Below are positions 1 through 5,516 of a DNA stretch of 5,516 bases, piece by piece. The position numbers were made by a program, and so were the translations under genes. How positions within the stretch are numbered: position 1 is the first letter of the stretch; each line of letters begins with the position of its first letter. Below the pieces are notes generated by a model. That model did no database searches. It was given only the letters and a program-made list of their open reading frames with translations, and was not told the DNA's origin. The DNA lies in assembly GCA_030614645.1 (NCBI GenBank), contig JAUWTR010000143.1:1-5516 (forward strand), given 5' to 3'. The stretch comes from Candidatus Aminicenantota bacterium. GTDB taxonomy: Bacteria > Acidobacteriota > Aminicenantia > Aminicenantales > Aminicenantaceae.

Positions 1-623
1 AATGCTCCCCCAAAAGAGGCGATTATCAGGGTAAAGAATGCCTGACGCCACCCCAGAAAAGCACCGACCATCACCATCATAGTCACATCTCCCATGCCCA
101 GGCCTTCTTTCTTGCGCACTAGATAATAAGCTCCATAGATAAAAAGCAGTACACCTGCGCCGGCAGCAGCGCCAATTACGGACTGTAATAAAGTCAGATC
201 GCTGCGGAATATAGAATACCCCAGGGCCAGGGAGATACCCGGGAAAGTTAAAACATCCGGCAGGATCTGATGATCAAAATCGATAAAACCCAGCATAATA
301 AGGGCAGTGGCAAATAGGCAGGAAACAAAAAAATGCACTTGCAGCCCATACCGGCTGTAAAGCAGAATAAAACTAACCGGAGTCAATATTTCGACCAAAA
401 GATAAGAAAAGGGGATCTTAGCTCTACAAGAACGGCATTTTCCCCAGAGTAATAAGTAAGAGACCACGGGAATGTTATGATAAAACTTTATTCTCTTTCC
501 ACACTGAGGGCAGGAAGAAGGAGGGCTGACAAGGCTCATTTTCCGGGGGATTCGGTAGATGACGACATTGAGAAAGCTTCCCCAGGCCATTCCAAAAGCA
601 ATAATGATTATCTTTTCCACCAT
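1..623 (-). CDS. pilD: Type IV prepilin peptidase/N-methyltransferase (A24 family), 3'-truncated by window edge
   Basis: An integral inner-membrane aspartic peptidase that removes the short leader of type IV pilins or type II secretion pseudopilins and usually N-methylates the new N-terminus. My own translation gives 207 residues with no stop; about 40-60 residues should be missing at the C-terminus, judging from the usual family length of about 250. Visible signatures, in order: a first hydrophobic helix with GSFLNVVIYRIP (15-26); a cytoplasmic loop with two cysteine pairs, CPQC (38-41) and CRSC (63-66); then hydrophobic segments. Catalytic Asp115 lies in FIDFDHQILPD and catalytic Asp179 in the GLGMGD motif. 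The 64-residue spacing between the aspartates is normal for the family. The start codon lies 16 bp inside the end of the TPR gene and has a strong purine-rich ribosome site. A GTG one codon later (618-620) is an alternative start. PilD and GspO cannot be told apart here. The family call is very secure. Confidence 0.95.
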   Translation of the reverse strand, partial: MVEKIIIIAFGMAWGSFLNVVIYRIPRKMSLVSPPSSCPQCGKRIKFYHNIPVVSYLLLWGKCRSCRAKIPFSYLLVEILTPVSFILLYSRYGLQVHFFVSCLFATALIMLGFIDFDHQILPDVLTFPGISLALGYSIFRSDLTLLQSVIGAAAGAGVLLFIYGAYYLVRKKEGLGMGDVTMMVMVGAFLGWRQAFFTLIIASFGGA

Positions 624-1450
624 AGCTCCGATTTCACCTCTCCTGTTTCCGGGTCATATTTATACTCATTCCCATCCAGGTCCCTGGGAATTTCTGCAAG
701 GAATCCTGATGCTGCCAGTTTACTGAGTTCTTCAGGATAATGCCCGAATTGTTCTTTGTATTTATTAAGCCCTTCATTTATTGATTCTATGTCAATACTT
801 GCTTGGGTCCGGTAGATGTGATTGGCTGCAATTTTTCTCACCCGTTCATCACTTTCGGCTTCCGCCATTTGGTATACTTCCACCCAGTTTCTCATAGCGG
901 TTTTATAATCTGTCTGTTCAAAGGCGGCATTAGCGTACAGGCGCTTAGCCATGGCCGGGGACCCTTCGATCTCCATGGTTTTTTTAAAATATTTTTGGGC
1001 TATTTTGTAATCCTTTAATAACATCTGGGCGTAATGGCCGGCCTGAAAGGGAAAGATCCATTCGCCCGGATTTTTTTCAAGGCCCCGGTTTAGGATCTTT
1101 TCGCAGGTTTCAAAATCCCTGGCGTCATAGACTGCAAAGATGGCTCCTATCTGGTAGGGATCGAAATAGCGGGGATCAAGCTCGGCGATGATGGAAAAAA
1201 CATGGTCAAGATAGTCAAAGCGGTTGGGTATTTTTTGGTCGCTAAAGTACTGGATCGACCAGACGTAGATCAGGTCTGCCATTAAAGATGAATAGCCGAA
1301 GGTGGCATACTTTAAAAATTTTCCCGAAGGGATATAAATAAAAGACGACCCTGGAACAGTTTTGCGGGGAATGTTATCAAGTTTTATTTTTAATCCCATA
1401 AAAGTGGCACAGCTTAAAATAAGGAGGATAATGAGAAATTTCTTTTTCAT
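608..1450 (-). CDS. Membrane-anchored TPR protein with C-terminal GspG-like (T2SS pseudopilin) domain
   Basis: A 280-residue protein of unknown precise role. Residues 1-20 (MKKK followed by a hydrophobic run) form a signal anchor or signal peptide. ILSC at 11-14 faintly resembles a lipobox, but the -2 Leu and the continuing hydrophobic run favour an anchor. Residues 45-215 are helical and TPR-like: a conserved block around ADLIYVWSIQYF (59-70) and LDPRYFDPYQ (91-100), then repeat-like helices near 101-128 (ending GLEKNPGEW) and at 133-160 (AGHYAQMLLKDY, AQKYFKK), and 165-195. Residues 218-275 resemble the globular end of GspG: INEGLNKYKEQFGHYPEELSK, a short loop, IPRDLDGNEYKYDPETGEV. There is no N-terminal prepilin motif (no Gly-Phe/Met-x4-Glu), so it should not itself be a substrate of prepilin peptidase. 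It lies 5 bp after the permease gene, has no clear Shine-Dalgarno site, and overlaps the prepilin peptidase. I infer a scaffold role in an exporter or pilus-like assembly. The architecture is well supported, the function is not. Confidence 0.85.
   Translation of the reverse strand: MKKKFLIILLILSCATFMGLKIKLDNIPRKTVPGSSFIYIPSGKFLKYATFGYSSLMADLIYVWSIQYFSDQKIPNRFDYLDHVFSIIAELDPRYFDPYQIGAIFAVYDARDFETCEKILNRGLEKNPGEWIFPFQAGHYAQMLLKDYKIAQKYFKKTMEIEGSPAMAKRLYANAAFEQTDYKTAMRNWVEVYQMAEAESDERVRKIAANHIYRTQASIDIESINEGLNKYKEQFGHYPEELSKLAASGFLAEIPRDLDGNEYKYDPETGEVKSELWWKR
626..644 (-). promoter_or_regulatory. Ribosome binding site of the prepilin peptidase, inside the TPR gene
   Basis: Reading the minus strand, AGGAGAGGTG (644-635) stands 11 nt before the ATG at 623-621, and a second GGAG (629-626) stands 2 nt before it. 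The second GGAG is 5 nt before the alternative GTG start at 620-618, so either start has a usable site. The whole element is embedded in the last codons of the upstream TPR gene, which suggests translational coupling as well as independent initiation. Confidence 0.65.
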
Positions 1451-1455
1451 TGATA

Positions 1456-2220
1456 TCAGACAAAATCTCTTTTTCGGAAAACCAGCATGGCAGCTGTCAG
1501 GACAAAGAGGGTATACATGATCCCGTAAATTGTTGCATAAAGAAACACCTGCGGTGGCACAGGCAGGTGGTGGACGATCTCTGTTTTAAAATTAAAATTT
1601 TCAAGATCAGGGATAAGAGTATATAAAACTTGAACTATAGTTTTTCCAAATCCAGGCTTTATCTTATTTATTAGTGTTTCAAGGCCCCAGGAAAGATGTC
1701 CGATAAGATAGAAGGATAAAGAGAATACCGAACTTAAAATGGGAGAGGAGATACAGGAGAAAAACATGGCCACTGCGGTTATAAGGCAGAGTTCCAGGAA
1801 AATAAATGCCAGGGCAGCAAACATACCCCATTCTATGCGGCCGGAGTGAAGAAGGACAATAACAATAAAGATCAGGCTCATGAAAAAAAGCATGACCAGC
1901 AGAGTCAGAATAAGCCCGAAAAATTTTCCCAACAGAAATTGATAACGGTGTATCGGTTTTGACAGCAGAGTATAGATGGTTTTTTTGTCGATTTCCTTAA
2001 AGACGAGGCTTGTGCCCATTAAAATTGCCATTAGCGCCCCGAAGAGAGATAGAGAAGCCAGGCCTACATCCATTATGATCTTTACCCTGTCCCCTACAGC
2101 AAGAATAGCTAGCAGGCGGGAAAATATAAGGCTTACAACCGCAAAAAAGAGCAGCAAGTAGAGTATCCTGTCACGGATAGCTTCCTTGAATGTATTAAGG
2201 GCAATAGCCGTTATTTTCAT
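1456..2220 (-). CDS. ABC-2-type transporter permease (NosY-like)
   Basis: A 254-residue membrane subunit of an ABC exporter, partner of the ATPase encoded just upstream. Six hydrophobic segments are visible at about 20-42, 52-74, 100-125, 133-157, 160-182 and 226-247, which is normal for one ABC-2 permease half. The cytoplasmic stretch between segments 2 and 3, EIDKKTIYTLLSKPIHRYQF (76-95) followed by LLGKFFG, is the characteristic motif of the NosY/ABC2_membrane_2 type: a Glu, then Thr-Ile, Leu-Leu-Ser-Lys-Pro, Arg and Gly-Lys. LIPDLENFNF (202-211) is another family-typical stretch before the last helix. The N-terminus (ITAIALNTFKEAIRDRILY) is also typical. The start codon overlaps the ATPase stop as ATGA and has no strong ribosome site, so translation is probably coupled. 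The substrate cannot be predicted. NosY itself (copper/nitrous oxide reductase maturation) is not implied, because no nos genes are present. Confidence 0.92.
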   Translation of the reverse strand: MKITAIALNTFKEAIRDRILYLLLFFAVVSLIFSRLLAILAVGDRVKIIMDVGLASLSLFGALMAILMGTSLVFKEIDKKTIYTLLSKPIHRYQFLLGKFFGLILTLLVMLFFMSLIFIVIVLLHSGRIEWGMFAALAFIFLELCLITAVAMFFSCISSPILSSVFSLSFYLIGHLSWGLETLINKIKPGFGKTIVQVLYTLIPDLENFNFKTEIVHHLPVPPQVFLYATIYGIMYTLFVLTAAMLVFRKRDFV

Positions 2221-3134
2221 TCTTGCTTCACTGTTCCCACGAATAGATCCTCCAGGCTTTCGGTCCTGGGAACCAGAGAATGGATTTTGGCTTTTTTTGT
2301 ATGAACAAGTTCCAGGATCTTTTCAACCTTTTTTTCATCTGTGATTTTTATCAGAGTCCTTCCTCCATAGGATGACACACATTCTCCGTACTTTTTCAGC
2401 TCTTCTTCTTTTATTCCGGAGATCGTGGTTTCTGTGAATAGTATTTTTTGGGAAATAAGGTCATGGAGCCTTCCTTGGTTTATTATTTGTCCGCTGACAA
2501 TTATAGCCACCCGGTCGCAGACCATTTCAATGTCCTGCAGAATATGGGATGAGAGGAATACAGTTTTCCCTTCTTCCTTAAGCCTAACAATAATATCACG
2601 GATTTCTTTTCTCCCTAGAGGGTCAAGTCCACCCAGGGGTTCATCCAGTAGTACCAGCTCAGGTTCGTTGAGGAGCGCTTGGGCGAGGCCGATGCGCTGC
2701 AGCATGCCTTTGGAGAATTTTCTTAGTTGCAGGCTGGACGATTTTTCCAGGCCGACCAGGCTGAGAAGCGTGGATGTTTTTTCTTCAATATCCGCTTTTT
2801 TTATCTGATGTAATTGACAGTAGAAACGGAGGAATTCAGAAGCTGTAAGATAATCATAAAAATAGGGATTTTCCGGAAGGAATCCGATCCTGGCTTTTGC
2901 TTTTAGCGAGAGATAAGGCAGCCCCAGGATCTCTATTTCTCCTTTATCCGGGAAAATAAGCCCCAGAATGCATTTAAGCGTGGTGGTTTTTCCAGCGCCG
3001 TTGGGGCCGAGATACCCGAAGATCTCACCTTCTTCTACAGAGAGTGAAATACCTTTGAGGATTTCAATATTCTTGCGCAGAAATTCGGATTTAAAGGACT
3101 TAAAGAGGCCGGTTATTTTAAGTGCGTTTCCCAT
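2217..3134 (-). CDS. ABC-2-type transporter ATP-binding protein
   Basis: A 305-residue cytoplasmic ATPase (CcmA/NatA-like class) that should power the adjacent permease. Motifs: Walker A GPNGAGKT (43-50); Q-loop region GFLPENPYFY (84-93), with Glu88 where many ABC ATPases have Gln, a common variant in this group; signature FSKGMLQR (140-147) in place of LSGGQ; Walker B LVLLDEP (160-166) with catalytic Glu165; D-loop GGLD (168-171); switch His197 in SSHIL. Residues from about 225 to 305 form the C-terminal extension usual for ABC-2 exporter ATPases, ending with a typical ESLEDLFVG-like segment. The ATG at 3134 is the only sensible start: an in-frame stop lies 18 bases upstream of it and the next Met is residue 144. 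No Shine-Dalgarno sequence precedes it, and a TATAAT box lies only 12 nt upstream, so a leaderless or very short-leader mRNA is possible. The 4-bp overlap with the permease supports a two-subunit transporter. Confidence 0.95.
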   Translation of the reverse strand: MGNALKITGLFKSFKSEFLRKNIEILKGISLSVEEGEIFGYLGPNGAGKTTTLKCILGLIFPDKGEIEILGLPYLSLKAKARIGFLPENPYFYDYLTASEFLRFYCQLHQIKKADIEEKTSTLLSLVGLEKSSSLQLRKFSKGMLQRIGLAQALLNEPELVLLDEPLGGLDPLGRKEIRDIIVRLKEEGKTVFLSSHILQDIEMVCDRVAIIVSGQIINQGRLHDLISQKILFTETTISGIKEEELKKYGECVSSYGGRTLIKITDEKKVEKILELVHTKKAKIHSLVPRTESLEDLFVGTVKQE

Positions 3135-3146
3135 AAGATTGTGTCT

Positions 3147-3174
3147 ATTATATTAAAATAATCTTTTATTTCAA
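3147..3174 (-). promoter_or_regulatory. Putative sigma-70-type promoter for the ABC/TPR/prepilin peptidase operon
   Basis: On the minus strand, TTGAAA (3174-3169, five of six matches to TTGACA) is followed after 16 bp by TATAAT (3152-3147). The -35 box lies in the last codons of the S9 peptidase gene. Initiation 6-7 bases after the -10 box would fall near 3140, leaving a leader of only about 6 nt before the ATG at 3134, consistent with the lack of a Shine-Dalgarno sequence. The region is very AT-rich, so a chance match is possible. Confidence 0.45.
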
Positions 3175-5516
3175 ATTATTTTCAAACAATTTGAATATTC
3201 TTTTATATTCATCCGCCCAGGAAGAAGGGTTGCGGAAACTATGGCCTTCAGCCGGATAGATAGCGCATTCCCAGTTTTCCTTTCTTAGCTCTATTAGTCT
3301 CTGGACCAGGCGAACAGTGTCCTGGAAATGCACGTTTGTATCTACCATACCGTGGCAGATAAGGAGGGCGCCTTTGAGCCCCTCTGCAAAATAGATAGGG
3401 GAGCTTTTCTTGTAGGCTTCTGTATCTTTGTGGGGAAGGTTTAGAATATCAGCGGTATAACTGTTATGATAATGAGCCCAGTCTGTGACCGGCCTCAGGG
3501 CCGCTCCTGCCGCGAAAACATCGGGCGTGGTAAACATTGCCATAAAGGTGAGGAAGCCTCCGTAGCTGCCCCCATAGGTCCCGATTCTTTCTGGGTCGAC
3601 TCCGTGTTCTTTGATCAGATATTTGGCTCCATCTACAACATCGTCCAGGTCTTTTCCTCCCATGTGGCGGTAGATCCCAGTACGGCAGTTGCGGCCGTAT
3701 CCGGCGCTTCCGCGGTAGTCTGCATCCAGCACAAGATAACCCTGCTCCAAAAGAAAATTATGGAACATGTATTCACGGGAGTAGCCGCTCCATCCTTTGT
3801 GGGCATTCTGCAGATATCCGGCTCCATGGATAAAAATAACTGCCGGGTGCTGCGGGTGCCACTTTTTTGGTTTATATAAGCGGGCGTAAACATCTACTCC
3901 GGCCCGGGCCCTATAGGTGATTACTTCCGGTTTGTACCAGGGATAGGAGCGGAAATTATTAGTACTGGAAAGGGTGATCTGTTCCGCTTTGGCACCGGCT
4001 TTGTTGGGCTGGATATATAATTCGGCGGGATGGCTTGTAGATGAATACAGAATGGCAAGATTTTTTTCATCAGGAGACATGGTTGCATTATTATGCCCTT
4101 TCATAGAAGTGATTTTTGTCTTTTTCCCTCCGTTTGCCGGCATGGAATAAAAATGCCGTTCTCCGGGATGTTCTTCATTGGATGTTAAATACCAGGTCTT
4201 GCCGTCTTCTGAAAGGTTGGCCTGGGATATTTCATATTTTCCCCTAGTGAGTTGTTTTATTTCTTTGCCATCCGGAGAAGCCTTGTATAGATGGGCGTAG
4301 CCGTTTTTTTCTGAAATATAAGAGATCCATTTGTTGTTTGGCCACCAGGTGATGTTTGTAAGTCCGAACCGTCCTATCCAGGCTTCATCATATATATGTT
4401 CTATAATTGAGGTTTTTCCGGTCTTGATATCCAGAAGAAAAAGCCAGGCGTCATTTCTATCTGCCGAACGGGCGGCTAAAGAGCAATATTTTCCGTCAGG
4501 AGACCAATAGGTCCCGGCAGCATATATCTGTTTTTTCCCCTGATTGAAATCCACCCAGGTGATTTTTCCGGTAATAGTATCCATGATACCGCTTTTTCTG
4601 GTGCTGGAGGAATAAGCGGCCTTGGGATGGGCGGTAATGTCTTCTGTATATCCGGATTTTGTCACATAATTAGGCACTACCGTGCTTTTTGTTTCCGGGC
4701 TGCGTTCTGAGAGCTGAAAAAGGACATATTTTTCACATGGGGAAAGTTCAAGCTGGGTAACATTTTGCCCTTCTTTCAAATGGAAAGGTTTTCTTTTTTT
4801 AACATCATCTAGGCCGGGAAAGGACATTTTCTGTTCCATTCTGTTTTGTTTTTTATTAAATTGCTGAAATAGTTCTTTCTGCTGGTCCAGAAACCACTTG
4901 GCGATTTCATCCGGTTTTTTTTGGGGAGGGGGAGATTTCCGGGTAAATGAGGTCATCTGCCTCAGGCTGAAATCTTTAATAGATAGGAGATAGAGGTTGT
5001 CCTGGGATGCAAAGAAGATCTTATTCTGATCAAAAGCAAAGTTTGCATTTGATTCTCGGTCATCCGTAAATGTAAGCCTTTTGATCTTTCCGGAAGGAAT
5101 AGACATAACAAAAATATCACCGTTTCTGCTAATAAGGGCTTTGGTTCTATTTTTATTGTATTTGATACTTAGGCCTGACATCCCGGATCTTGAACGAAAG
5201 GAGAAGCTTGAGCGGGGCGGAAGGGGAGGGTTTTTTAAAAGCTGGTCTGGGTCGATTTTTTTTGGAGTTTTGCTTGGAATGTTTAAAACATAGAGTTCAG
5301 CTTTTTCAGCTTCCGGTTTTTTCCATATGAAATAAAGTTGTTTTCCATCCTGGGACCACATGATCCCGGATGGAGGCGTGCCGGTTAGTGCTGAGCCTTC
5401 CATAATGTTGTCAATGGTCAGTTCAAATTTTTCTGCTGCCTGGTCTTTTTCTCCGGCTATGCCGTTTCCGGAAAGGGCAAGCAAAGCAGCAATATAGATA
5501 ATAATAAGCTTGTGGG
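3166..5516 (-). CDS. Exported S9-family serine peptidase (DPP IV-like, beta-propeller plus alpha/beta-hydrolase), 5' end outside window
   Basis: A prolyl-oligopeptidase-family exopeptidase or oligopeptidase, probably periplasmic or surface-exposed, acting on peptides. The open frame runs to the window edge with 782 residues visible (numbered here from the codon at 5514-5512). Residues 1-20 look like most of a signal peptide. Residues of about 50-520 form a DPPIV_N/TolB-like beta-propeller with repeated W/LSxDGK-type strands (WSQDGK, YWSPDGKY, LSEDGK, MSPDEK). A charged, Gln/Lys-rich helical insertion at 191-230 interrupts it. The C-terminal alpha/beta-hydrolase domain (about 530-782) has the oxyanion-side motif HGAGY (563-567), DYRGSAGYGR, the nucleophile Ser650 in GGSYGGF, Asp725 in HGMVDTNVHF and His758 in EGHSF. 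These residues give an intact triad with normal spacing. The TTG at 5484, the first start-like codon in the frame, would cut the signal peptide in half, so the true start is most likely beyond 5516. The stop lies 31 bp before the ABC ATPase gene. The substrate (dipeptidyl, tripeptidyl or other) cannot be fixed from sequence. Confidence 0.94.
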   Translation of the reverse strand, partial: HKLIIIYIAALLALSGNGIAGEKDQAAEKFELTIDNIMEGSALTGTPPSGIMWSQDGKQLYFIWKKPEAEKAELYVLNIPSKTPKKIDPDQLLKNPPLPPRSSFSFRSRSGMSGLSIKYNKNRTKALISRNGDIFVMSIPSGKIKRLTFTDDRESNANFAFDQNKIFFASQDNLYLLSIKDFSLRQMTSFTRKSPPPQKKPDEIAKWFLDQQKELFQQFNKKQNRMEQKMSFPGLDDVKKRKPFHLKEGQNVTQLELSPCEKYVLFQLSERSPETKSTVVPNYVTKSGYTEDITAHPKAAYSSSTRKSGIMDTITGKITWVDFNQGKKQIYAAGTYWSPDGKYCSLAARSADRNDAWLFLLDIKTGKTSIIEHIYDEAWIGRFGLTNITWWPNNKWISYISEKNGYAHLYKASPDGKEIKQLTRGKYEISQANLSEDGKTWYLTSNEEHPGERHFYSMPANGGKKTKITSMKGHNNATMSPDEKNLAILYSSTSHPAELYIQPNKAGAKAEQITLSSTNNFRSYPWYKPEVITYRARAGVDVYARLYKPKKWHPQHPAVIFIHGAGYLQNAHKGWSGYSREYMFHNFLLEQGYLVLDADYRGSAGYGRNCRTGIYRHMGGKDLDDVVDGAKYLIKEHGVDPERIGTYGGSYGGFLTFMAMFTTPDVFAAGAALRPVTDWAHYHNSYTADILNLPHKDTEAYKKSSPIYFAEGLKGALLICHGMVDTNVHFQDTVRLVQRLIELRKENWECAIYPAEGHSFRNPSSWADEYKRIFKLFENNLK
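3170..3195. repeat. 8-bp inverted repeat with 10-bp spacer over the putative -35 box
   Basis: TTCAAATT (3170-3177) and AATTTGAA (3188-3195) are perfect inverted copies. On the minus strand TTTGAAA also occurs twice, starting 11 bp apart (3186-3180 and 3175-3169), about one helical turn. The element lies in the last codons of the S9 peptidase gene and overlaps the putative -35 box, so it could be an operator. It is AT-only apart from one G/C pair per arm and has no following U-run, so it does not look like an intrinsic terminator. It may be chance in AT-rich coding sequence (Phe-Glu-Asn-Asn-Leu-Lys). Confidence 0.25.
5455..5514 (-). other. Partial Sec signal peptide of the S9 peptidase
   Basis: The frame upstream of the TTG at 5484 reads HKLIIIYIAALLALSGNGIA, followed by GEKDQ. 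This is a basic residue, a hydrophobic core and a small-residue end. Signal peptidase I cleavage would fit best after Ala20 (Gly at -3, Ala at -1). Only the initiator Met and perhaps a few residues are missing. No lipobox Cys is present, so a soluble exported enzyme is expected rather than a lipoprotein. Confidence 0.75.

Noticed and set aside
477..740. 87-codon plus-strand reading frame across the prepilin peptidase/TPR junction
   Set aside because: Both genes beneath it are intact and conserved on the minus strand, and its translation is low-complexity without motifs.
1408..1411. Possible lipoprotein Cys (ILSC) in the TPR protein signal region
   Set aside because: Leu at -2 is unfavourable, the core before Cys14 is short and the hydrophobic run continues beyond it. 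A transmembrane anchor is more likely.
2425..2808. 127-codon plus-strand reading frame opposite the ABC ATPase
   Set aside because: Antisense to the Walker B and signature motifs. The Ser/Arg-rich translation is typical of a shadow frame.
3135..3165. 6-bp inverted repeat AAGATT/AATCTT exactly flanking the peptidase-ABC gap, considered as a terminator
   Set aside because: The arms are short and AT-rich with a 19-nt loop and no U-tract after the stem, so the hairpin would be too weak. Chance is likely.
3466..3879. 137-codon plus-strand reading frame opposite the S9 catalytic domain
   Set aside because: Antisense to conserved catalytic-domain sequence, with no recognisable domain. Its codons are set by the real gene.
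3633..3893. 86-codon minus-strand reading frame inside the S9 peptidase
   Set aside because: It lies in another frame across the oxyanion-motif region of an intact, well-conserved hydrolase domain, has no recognisable motif, and is a shadow of that gene.

Overview
The window is densely packed with protein-coding DNA, and every gene lies on the minus strand. In transcription order (right to left) it holds five genes: an exported S9-family serine peptidase (5' end outside the window), an ABC-2-type ATP-binding subunit, its six-helix permease, a membrane-anchored TPR protein ending in a GspG-like (type II secretion major pseudopilin) C-terminal domain, and a type IV prepilin peptidase/methyltransferase whose 3' end is outside the window. 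No RNA gene, mobile element, CRISPR array or broken gene was seen, and the longest non-coding gap is 31 bp.

The last four genes look like one operon. ATPase and permease overlap by an ATGA (4 bp), permease and TPR gene are 5 bp apart, and the TPR gene overlaps the prepilin peptidase by 16 bp. The peptidase stands 31 bp upstream of the ATPase. That gap, with the last codons of the peptidase, is AT-rich and contains a plausible sigma-70-type promoter immediately in front of the ATPase start, so the exporter unit may be transcribed independently of the peptidase.

Functionally, the ATPase and permease should form an ABC-2 exporter or membrane-remodelling transporter of unknown substrate. The TPR protein and prepilin peptidase tie the locus to the type IV pilus/type II secretion world: one carries a pseudopilin-like globular domain on a non-pilin anchor, the other is the enzyme that matures pilins and pseudopilins. 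The S9 peptidase probably works outside the cytoplasmic membrane on peptides. A link between it and the exporter is only positional.

The organism is a bacterium, probably Gram-negative (prepilin/T2SS-type machinery, signal-peptide-bearing S9 peptidase), with moderate GC (roughly mid-40s percent by eye). The S9 subfamily, the TPR/GspG chimera and the ABC-2 pair would suit an Acidobacteriota/Aminicenantes-like or deltaproteobacterial-type lineage, but no phylogenetic marker is present and this is a weak inference. I see no clearly undescribed system. The most interesting item is the coupling of an ABC-2 exporter, a TPR/pseudopilin-like chimera and a prepilin peptidase in one overlapping operon.
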